From assembly GCA_016840125.1 (NCBI GenBank), contig JAEOSY010000574.1, positions 1 through 19,476 of the forward strand: a stretch of 19,476 bases of DNA. The letters run 5' to 3'. Below, piece by piece: positions 14,653 through 19,476 of this stretch; positions within the stretch are counted from its first letter, which is position 1; each line of letters starts with the position of its first letter. Both the position numbers and the translations under genes were made by a program. The stretch is from Candidatus Helarchaeota archaeon. GTDB lineage: Archaea > Asgardarchaeota > Lokiarchaeia > Helarchaeales > HEL-GB-A. Under the pieces are notes generated by a model. It did no database searches, was not told the DNA's origin, and worked only from the letters and a program-made list of their open reading frames with translations.

Positions 14653-15681
14653 TTATTTAGACTGAATTTTCCTGAATTCGTCGGTTTTTCCCCACATTAT
14701 CCCAAGCCAGCGCCCGAGCACAACTGAAATTACTGCATTGATAACTATTATAACAGTTGAGAGGATACTGGTAAATATAACACTCAGAAGAATGTCGAAA
14801 AGGAGGATAAGACCATAACCAATGACCGGAGCTATGATAAATAGGAGAATAACGATCCATCCTTTTAGAGGTCTTCCTTCTTTTACGCGACCGAGATGTA
14901 CGTCAGGGCGTACTTGATCATTTGCGGAAAGAAACATCCATATGACTAAGACTAAAGTGGTATAGAAGACAGCCTCTGCAACATGTGTTAATGTTATGCC
15001 AGAAGTCAGTAAAGCCTTCTCTTGAAAACTCTTCCAATTAATACCTATATTCATAATTCCGAGGATAATTGCCCAAGGAAGTGTATGTTCCAACAGGAAA
15101 TAACGCTTGAATGGTACTGGTTCAGTTGGTTTTGGTCCAGACATGTCGGCTGCAAAGTCAGAAAGAACTGGATTGAGATGTCGTTTAATCCAGGTTCGGG
15201 TTAAAAACCAAGTTGGGAAGAAAGCAATTAAAGCAGCAATTAACAGAACTATTGTAGGTGAAATGGCAAGGGTATCACTAGCTGACACCAAAGAAACTAT
15301 CCAAAAAGCTAAATAACCTAGAACGCCAGCTAAACCCCCAAAAAGTAGAGCCTCGGGAGCAATTCGTCGCCAGATTGTTTTCTGGGTTTCAGATTTGCTT
15401 GTGCTGTCAGTATCTTTTATTTCCCATTTCCCTTGAAGGTATGCATTTTGAGAGTCAGTAATAACATCCCTCAACACTATAAGCGGTACCGTCGTAAAGA
15501 ACATGAGAAGAAACAACTGAAGTGTGAGTATTAGGTTATTTAGTGCATCCCCTACCCACCAAAGGACGAGTCCTGGGAGGATCAGGACATTTACTATAAC
15601 TTTAATAAAATTATTCAGATGTTGACTTTTTACCCACTCGTTTAATCCTTTCTTCGGTTTGGACTCTTCAGTTTCGCCCAT
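14653..15681 (-). CDS. Polytopic membrane protein of unknown function
   Basis: A 342-residue integral membrane protein. I count about eight membrane helices: 25-44, 50-70, 111-132, 139-160, 197-215, 232-252, 274-295 and 297-323. The N-terminus (1-20) is charged. Loops at 71-108 (polar, Ser/Thr/Lys-rich) and 160-195 are the main soluble parts. I see no transporter motif, catalytic His/Asp pattern or cofactor-binding motif, and no family I can name. The start ATG at 15681 lies about 30 nt below a predicted start site from a TATA-like tttttatag (15735-15743, minus strand). Neighbours on either side are a GNAT and a CxxCC protein, with no obvious functional link. Confidence 0.82.
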   Translation of the reverse strand: MGETEESKPKKGLNEWVKSQHLNNFIKVIVNVLILPGLVLWWVGDALNNLILTLQLFLLMFFTTVPLIVLRDVITDSQNAYLQGKWEIKDTDSTSKSETQKTIWRRIAPEALLFGGLAGVLGYLAFWIVSLVSASDTLAISPTIVLLIAALIAFFPTWFLTRTWIKRHLNPVLSDFAADMSGPKPTEPVPFKRYFLLEHTLPWAIILGIMNIGINWKSFQEKALLTSGITLTHVAEAVFYTTLVLVIWMFLSANDQVRPDVHLGRVKEGRPLKGWIVILLFIIAPVIGYGLILLFDILLSVIFTSILSTVIIVINAVISVVLGRWLGIMWGKTDEFRKIQSK

Positions 15682-15743
15682 AAAATCAAATCCATATTTG
15701 AATTAGTTCAGTACTGAGGCTAACTTCAATCCCCTATAAAAAT

Positions 15744-16097
15744 TCATGGTTGAAGACGTGTAATTTGATAGAGCAGCTGAACGAGGAAGCTCGGATGGTA
15801 TTTGCAGGAAAACTTTTTGCACATTTCAGGCTTGTTTTCATGAATGAGACATTTCTTTTCATAATTATAAAAATAGCAGATGTTCTGAACTTTGCCTTCG
15901 GGAGAAATTATTTCATTTCTTTTAAGAAATTTTCTACTTTTGTCGTTAAAAATTCCGGATGTGATTCCTTTTAAGATCTCAGGTCGAGAATCTGCCCATT
16001 TCTCGATTTCTTTTTCTGTCACGAACACCTTCCACCCCCTCACACAACACTCACCACAATTATGTTCCAAGCAATAATTAGAAATAATGCTTCCCAT
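15744..16097 (-). CDS. CxxCC (YkgJ-like) cysteine-cluster protein
   Basis: A 117-residue protein of the YkgJ/UPF0153 type, thought to bind zinc or iron through a cysteine cluster. The N-terminal signature is C9-x4-C14-x2-C17-C18. The C-terminal one is C74-x8-C83-LIHENKPEMC93-KKFSC98, the typical pair of motifs for the family. The start is set at ATG 16095-16097 rather than the in-frame ATG 22 codons upstream (16163). The upstream extension is hydrophobic with no family match, would overlap the divergent GNAT gene, and the shared TATA element at 16122-16129 fits the shorter form with an almost leaderless transcript. The biochemical role of the family is not settled; involvement in metal handling or demethylation-type reactions has been suggested for relatives. 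Confidence 0.87.
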   Translation of the reverse strand: MGSIISNYCLEHNCGECCVRGWKVFVTEKEIEKWADSRPEILKGITSGIFNDKSRKFLKRNEIISPEGKVQNICYFYNYEKKCLIHENKPEMCKKFSCKYHPSFLVQLLYQITRLQP

Positions 16098-16121
16098 GTT
16101 AAACAAAATGATAATCCAATT

Positions 16122-16129
16122 ATTTAAAT
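16122..16129. promoter_or_regulatory. Self-complementary TATA element between two divergent genes
   Basis: The sequence atttaaat is its own reverse complement and is centred about 24 nt before the plus-strand ATG (16150) and about 28 nt before the minus-strand ATG (16097). A single TBP site could therefore drive both genes as leaderless or nearly leaderless transcripts. I see no second TATA-like element in the 52-bp gap. Confidence 0.5.
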
Positions 16130-16149
16130 TCACTAATAGAGGATTCAAA

Positions 16150-16641
16150 ATGAAAAATCTCATTATTTCAGGTTATAAACCGGGAGCGATTGGGCGAATC
16201 ACAGAATTACACGCAAATTACTATAATAAGCTTGTTGGATTTGGGCAGTTCTTTGAGGCAAAAGTGGCAAGTGAAATGGCAGAATTTCTAAGAAGGTTTA
16301 ATGGGGAACTTGATGGATTTTGGGTGGCATATTTAAATGGGAAAATTATTGGTTCTATTGCAGCGGACGGAATCCATGCAAAAAGTGATGGAATGCATCT
16401 ACGTTGGTTTATCGTTCAACCAGAGTATCATGACCGGGGGGTTGGAAATAGTTTATTACAGGCTGCAATTGATTTCTGTAAAAAAACGACTGCAAAGCGA
16501 ATCTATCTGTGGACGTTCTCTAGATTAGATGCCGCGCGCCATCTCTATGAAAAATTCGGCTTTTCCCTACGCCAAGAACAAGAAGGGGAAACTTGGGGTG
16601 TTTCTGTTCGAGAACAACTGTTTGAACTAAATATTTTATAA
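16150..16641 (+). CDS. GNAT acetyltransferase of the MarR-associated type
   Basis: A 163-residue GNAT. The opening YKPGAIGRITELHANYY (9-25), the central GFWVAYLNGKIIGSI (56-70) and LRWFIVQPEYHDRGVGNSLL (84-103, acetyl-CoA loop DRGVGN 95-100) are all characteristic. So are KRIYLWTFSRLDAARHLYEKFGF (116-138) and the end E-x-W-x-x-x-x-REQLFEL. These match the acetyltransferase domain often found fused behind a MarR winged helix in bacteria; here it stands alone. The substrate is unknown. The ATG at 16150 is chosen because tagagga (16137-16143) precedes it. An in-frame ATG at 16087 would add 21 residues with no family match and overlap the divergent gene. Confidence 0.9.
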   Translation: MKNLIISGYKPGAIGRITELHANYYNKLVGFGQFFEAKVASEMAEFLRRFNGELDGFWVAYLNGKIIGSIAADGIHAKSDGMHLRWFIVQPEYHDRGVGNSLLQAAIDFCKKTTAKRIYLWTFSRLDAARHLYEKFGFSLRQEQEGETWGVSVREQLFELNIL

Positions 16642-16693
16642 CGCGGTTTTACTATGTTTAATTGATTTTGAGTGTATTTTCAGTTTTTTACTG

Positions 16694-17038
16694 GTGTTAA
16701 TATTGTTAAAATGGACAAATGATGGCGTCCGATGTGAAATTTGTAATGAAATACTAGATAGAAGTATGTGTCCCAAATATTGGTGGGAAAAAATTGGAAT
16801 ATACGAGGATCCGGAAAATTTAAAAGCAGTTTGTCAGGTTTGTGGAGATAAATTAGAACCAGAAGAAAAGGAAATGCGATTAGAAGGGTTTCAAAGGCAT
16901 TATTGGAAAATTCGAGATGGTATTTTTACACGGGATAACTTTATAATGACTTTTGTTGCAATGGGAATAATTATCATCGCTGTTGTAGTGGGAATTCTAT
17001 TCTTTGGAGGTTTTTTTCCATCAGATTTTGGATATTAA
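16694..17038 (+). CDS. Small membrane-anchored zinc-finger-like protein
   Basis: A 114-residue protein of unknown function from GTG at 16694; TTG at 16703 is an equally possible start. Two CxxC knuckles, Cys14/Cys17 and Cys47/Cys50, with Cys26 between, suggest a zinc-binding domain. The gap between the knuckles (29 residues, WWEKIGIYEDPENL) is long for a simple zinc ribbon and resembles treble-clef or HNH-like fingers without the His-Asn-His residues. A charged segment (55-80) leads to a strongly hydrophobic helix (84-106), followed by a short C-terminal end. The topology is probably cytosolic finger, then tail anchor. The gene stands alone, with 52 bp to the GNAT before it. Confidence 0.72.
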   Translation: MLILLKWTNDGVRCEICNEILDRSMCPKYWWEKIGIYEDPENLKAVCQVCGDKLEPEEKEMRLEGFQRHYWKIRDGIFTRDNFIMTFVAMGIIIIAVVVGILFFGGFFPSDFGY

Positions 17039-17094
17039 AGGGGATTTAGGAGTTTCATAAGACAGATAATTATCGAATTTCAATCTTTTATCAT

Positions 17095-17457
17095 TTAGGT
17101 AAGATCGAGGACTGTTAGGAATTGTTGTATTGAAACATAATTAGTTTGCCCAACCAATTTTCCATCGCGATAATAACGGAGGTAAGGGATGAGATCATTT
17201 CCTAGCACATCTTCCTTGAAGGCGAGAAAGGCTCTATAATATGCAACTTGATCGTATTCAAGCTCGAAAATAGCAATGTTATATTTATCGTGGTCTAAAA
17301 AATCTAGAGATTGTTGGAGATAATACCATTCAAGACACCAGCTTTGGGTTAGAATGATTACAACATGTTTCTGAGATGCTATGACGTCCTCACCGAACTC
17401 ACCATTGACAATTGCATCCCTCGCTTGGTGGTCTGTTAGTATCTTTCGGGATATCAT
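17095..17457 (-). CDS. Thioredoxin-fold protein with a single active-site cysteine
   Basis: A 120-residue thioredoxin-like protein. The strand VVIILTQSWC (32-41) ends in the active-site position, but the motif reads W-C-L-E-W (40-44) in place of W-C-x-x-C. Only the nucleophilic cysteine remains. The strand-helix order continues with IAIFELEYD (61-69). NDLIPYLRYYRDGKLV (87-102) contains the cis-proline equivalent (Pro91) and the family's usual strand pair before the last helix. A single-cysteine thioredoxin fold can act in glutathionylation, thiol trapping or as a non-redox chaperone; dithiol reductase activity is not expected. The ATG at 17457 has no Shine-Dalgarno; a TATA-like tttatag lies about 30 nt upstream. 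It is divergent from the gene at 17572. Confidence 0.85.
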   Translation of the reverse strand: MISRKILTDHQARDAIVNGEFGEDVIASQKHVVIILTQSWCLEWYYLQQSLDFLDHDKYNIAIFELEYDQVAYYRAFLAFKEDVLGNDLIPYLRYYRDGKLVGQTNYVSIQQFLTVLDLT

Positions 17458-17508
17458 TTATGGTTCCGACTTTGTGTTAATTAGCTCTATAAAGGATAAT
17501 TTTAAATT

Positions 17509-17518
17509 GATATAAAAT
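17509..17518 (+). promoter_or_regulatory. TATA-box-like element of the 103-residue protein gene
   Basis: The sequence gatataaaat, with upstream aaatt like a BRE, predicts transcription start near 17538 and a leader of about 34 nt that contains the strong Shine-Dalgarno. Confidence 0.5.
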
Positions 17519-17528
17519 CATTGAGGTC

Positions 17529-17545
17529 ATGTCTATTTCAGACAT
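17529..17545. promoter_or_regulatory. Perfect 6-bp inverted repeat at the predicted start site
   Basis: The sequence atgtct-atttc-agacat is a perfect inverted repeat with a 5-nt spacer. It covers the predicted transcription start. It could be an operator, or a small hairpin at the 5' end of the mRNA just before the Shine-Dalgarno. Function is inferred from position only. Confidence 0.4.
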
Positions 17546-17556
17546 AAAAGTTGAAA

Positions 17557-17564
17557 GGAGGTGA
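17557..17564 (+). promoter_or_regulatory. Full-length Shine-Dalgarno that fixes the start of the next gene
   Basis: ggaggtga is the longest anti-Shine-Dalgarno match in the window and lies 7 nt before GTG at 17572. A TTG in the same frame at 17551 lies upstream of it and would put the Shine-Dalgarno inside the coding sequence, so GTG is the real start. Confidence 0.75.
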
Positions 17565-17571
17565 GAGGAAA

Positions 17572-17883
17572 GTGTTACTAAAAAGTATCTATTGGTATCC
17601 TGTGAACAAGGCAAAACAAGCCGGAAAAGCCGCTATCGAGCTAATTCAAAAATACCCTCCGAAACCTGAAATCAGTGAACGGTTAGTAGTGGGAGCATCA
17701 CAGGCAATTCGAGATGTGATTCAAGCCGAATCAATTGCTAAAATAAAAAAAGGGAAGTTGACAGAAGCTATCAAATATGCTACTAAAATTGCATTGGAAT
17801 TTGCTGAGAAAGTCGAAGGACTTAGTTATCAGATTATTCCCTTAATGGAATTTGAAGAAGCAATACAAATAATAGGATTATGA
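17572..17883 (+). CDS. Small alpha/beta protein of unknown function
   Basis: A 103-residue soluble protein starting at GTG. An N-terminal strand with an aromatic cluster (SIYWYPV) is followed by a helix (NKAKQAGKAAIELIQKYPP), a strand (RLVVGASQ) and helices (AIRDVIQAESIAKIKKGKLTEAIKYATKIALEFAE). A last strand and helix (SYQIIPLMEFEEAIQIIGL) complete it. The strand-helix order resembles a ferredoxin-like or dimeric alpha/beta-barrel (DUF3303-like) fold, but I cannot name the family with confidence. The strong Shine-Dalgarno suggests good expression, and an inverted repeat at the start site suggests regulation. An oligo-T terminator follows. Confidence 0.75.
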   Translation: MLLKSIYWYPVNKAKQAGKAAIELIQKYPPKPEISERLVVGASQAIRDVIQAESIAKIKKGKLTEAIKYATKIALEFAEKVEGLSYQIIPLMEFEEAIQIIGL

Positions 17884-17901
17884 GAGCGAATTACTTTCTC
17901 C

Positions 17902-17910
17902 TTTTTTTTT
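17902..17910 (+). terminator. T9 terminator after the 103-residue protein gene
   Basis: A T9 run preceded by a pyrimidine-rich ctttctcc lies 19 nt after the stop codon. It overlaps the stop codon of the convergent ATPase gene. Confidence 0.6.
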
Positions 17911-19476
17911 ATTTAGCCGTCATTAAACAATTCAAGGGATTTTCTCTAGTCTGAACCATATAATTTGTTAAAATCCTGAATGGCAAAGAGTACCTAGGTA
18001 AAGAAACCACTGCTTCCCGCTTTGGTAAATTCTGTATATATTGCTCTTGTCTTTCATTAACTGAAACTATTTTGGAGGAAAATGGAACTCTGAAAACGAA
18101 TTTTACTTCTGAATTTTCAACCAGACTAAGAGAACGTTCAGGTTGTGCTGTTATAGAAATCAGGCCAACCCCGTGTTTCGCTAGAAGACGTGGAATATCA
18201 CTTATAAAGCTTGTTTCTGGAACTTCTCGGAGGAGCGATCCTCCAATGAGATGGGCATCCGCTATAAGGAGAAGGAATCGTAATGAACTTGAAAATTCCT
18301 TGTGCATAATGTGGTCTATGAAATATTTCAAAATAAGATTCAGGAGGAGCCGTTTTTCAATTGTTTTAATCTTACCGCCTGAGTAATTAAAATTTAATAT
18401 CGTCTTTTTCTTGAGTAAATCATCGAAATTCAAGGTAGTCTTTTCCCCGTCTACTATAGACCCTCGTAAGTCACTCATTTGTTTAATCAAAGTCTCAATT
18501 GCGATGAGAAACCATTCCTCTCCCTTTTTTTGGGTCATCAAGTAGTTTAACTCCAGAATAAAGTTCTCAAGATTCCGGGATCTTACATTTTTAATTACCC
18601 TTTTTATGGCTTCTATGCAGAATTGTTGGATTGGTTCGGTAAATGGTTCAGGAAAGACTTCTTCAAGGATTTTCAAAAGCTTACGAGCATGTTCTGTTGG
18701 ATTGGCTTGAATTGGATCAAATAAATTTATCAGAGTCGAGTTAAATGGTGATATCAGATTGATTTCTTCAGGAAAAAGCTCGATTAATTGAGAAAATTTG
18801 TTTTGTACATCAAAAATACACCAATTTACTTCAGGGTAATCTTGAACAATTCGGTTTAGCATGTTTAAAGCTAATGTCGATTTACCCATCCCCGCATCCC
18901 CAGTAATCAAAAGAGGCATTTGGAGATCTTCGAGACTTATATGTAAAGGATAAAGTGTTTGATCATTCAGGAGAATATTTCCAACCGGGATCCCTGATTG
19001 CACTTCTAGTTCAGGTGGGATATCGAATGTTGGTGCTCCAGATCCTGAAAAGTTTGTTGGAATCTTTTGGGGAAAGTGGAATAGAATTGCTAAACGTTCA
19101 CTGGTTAGTGGAAGCCATTCATGTAAGGGTGCCCGTTCTAATACCCTTGGAATTTCTCTCTTAAGAGCCCTCGAATCAAGCAAGGATAGCTCAATGCTGA
19201 AATGGGTAGAGACAATTGATTGTATCTTTGAGATATCATTTTCGAGATTATATCGATTATTAGAACGAACAACAACGTAACATGAAGTATTCCAATGCCC
19301 TGTCACTTCTGAATGGCGGATTTCTTGGAGGTATTGTTGAATATTCCCCTCATTAAGTGGATTGAGGTTAAAATCTTCCTCGAATTGTGGATCTTTTGAG
19401 AAATCGAGAATTGTAGAAGATTCTGCTGAAACAACATAGTTGCAATCGAGTTTTAATCCCATTACATGTCTGATTA
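17909..19476 (-). CDS. HerA/VirB4-like ATPase, C-terminal part (N-terminus outside window)
   Basis: A RecA-like P-loop ATPase of the HerA/FtsK/VirB4 (DUF87) group, which pump DNA or protein through hexameric rings. Numbering is from the ATG at 19462, but the frame stays open to the window edge, so more N-terminal sequence is expected. Segment 1-130 includes LTSERLAILFHFP, typical of the region before the P-loop in conjugation-type ATPases. Walker A is GDAGMGKST (188-196). The strand CIFDVQNKFSQL (215-226) fits the following conserved D-x-x-x-E/K-type segment. The Walker B position reads LLLIADAHL (397-405), i.e. ADAH where DEAH is normal. VGLISITAQPERSL (432-445) is the sensor-type segment. 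The end resembles the C-terminal strand region of VirB4-like proteins. The gene converges on the gene at 17572-17883. Candidate roles are DNA transfer or DNA-end processing; no nuclease (NurA) or conjugation partner is in the window. Confidence 0.87.
   Translation of the reverse strand, partial: IRHVMGLKLDCNYVVSAESSTILDFSKDPQFEEDFNLNPLNEGNIQQYLQEIRHSEVTGHWNTSCYVVVRSNNRYNLENDISKIQSIVSTHFSIELSLLDSRALKREIPRVLERAPLHEWLPLTSERLAILFHFPQKIPTNFSGSGAPTFDIPPELEVQSGIPVGNILLNDQTLYPLHISLEDLQMPLLITGDAGMGKSTLALNMLNRIVQDYPEVNWCIFDVQNKFSQLIELFPEEINLISPFNSTLINLFDPIQANPTEHARKLLKILEEVFPEPFTEPIQQFCIEAIKRVIKNVRSRNLENFILELNYLMTQKKGEEWFLIAIETLIKQMSDLRGSIVDGEKTTLNFDDLLKKKTILNFNYSGGKIKTIEKRLLLNLILKYFIDHIMHKEFSSSLRFLLLIADAHLIGGSLLREVPETSFISDIPRLLAKHGVGLISITAQPERSLSLVENSEVKFVFRVPFSSKIVSVNERQEQYIQNLPKREAVVSLPRYSLPFRILTNYMVQTRENPLNCLMTAK

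Noticed and set aside
16087..16163. Overlap of the divergent CxxCC and GNAT genes if the longest open frames are used
   Set aside because: In both genes an internal ATG restores the normal family N-terminus and fits the shared TATA element; the extensions have no family match.

Overview
This window looks like AT-rich archaeal genomic DNA, most likely from an Asgard-type archaeon (Lokiarchaeia/Heimdallarchaeia-like). The archaeal assignment rests on many start codons sitting about 25-35 nt from TATA-box-like elements with little or no leader, on an Ard1/RimI-type protein acetyltransferase of archaeal type, on a HerA/VirB4-like ATPase, and on a giant N-glycosylation-rich surface protein with a C-terminal membrane anchor. 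The Asgard assignment is an inference. It comes mainly from a roadblock/longin-like C-terminal domain fused to two otherwise unrelated proteins, from regulator-like multi-winged-helix proteins, and from a proline-rich coiled-coil protein. No rRNA, tRNA, CRISPR array, insertion sequence or phage gene is visible. Genes are mostly single and frequently switch strand.

Layout. 1-2.7 kb: a proline-rich helical protein (possibly missing its N-terminus), an M24 Xaa-Pro-type peptidase, and a small tandem zinc-ribbon protein on the other strand. 2.9-9.8 kb: a 1511-residue modular surface protein, preceded by a 17-bp direct repeat next to its TATA box, converges (7 bp apart) on a 766-residue protein. 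That protein has three winged helices, a beta-sandwich, a helical region and a C-terminal roadblock/longin-like domain. 9.9-11.4 kb (minus): an Ard1/RimI acetyltransferase lacking a normal start codon, a DUF861 cupin and a PHP-family phosphoesterase. 11.5-13.9 kb (plus): a phosphinothricin-acetyltransferase-like GNAT, an MFS transporter carrying the same C-terminal domain as the 766-residue protein, and a 70-residue helical protein in the same operon. 14.1-16.6 kb: a spermidine/spermine-acetyltransferase-like GNAT, an 8-helix membrane protein, a CxxCC (YkgJ-like) protein, and a divergent GNAT that appears to share one palindromic TATA element with it. 16.7-19.5 kb: a membrane-anchored zinc-finger-like protein, a thioredoxin-fold protein with a single active-site cysteine, a 103-residue unknown with a perfect Shine-Dalgarno, and a HerA/VirB4-type ATPase running off the right edge.

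How the genes may work together. The most interesting theme is the shared C-terminal domain: roughly 120 residues ending in a conserved WTGD motif and a final helix. In one protein it follows DNA-binding-like winged helices and in the other it follows a 12-helix transporter. This suggests a common small-ligand or protein-docking (possibly GTPase-linked) regulatory module used in transport and transcription. The wHTH protein and the surface protein may be a functional pair, since the surface gene has a repeat-containing promoter, but nothing in the sequence proves it. The remaining genes look like independent housekeeping or accessory units, with a striking density of four distinct GNAT acetyltransferases.
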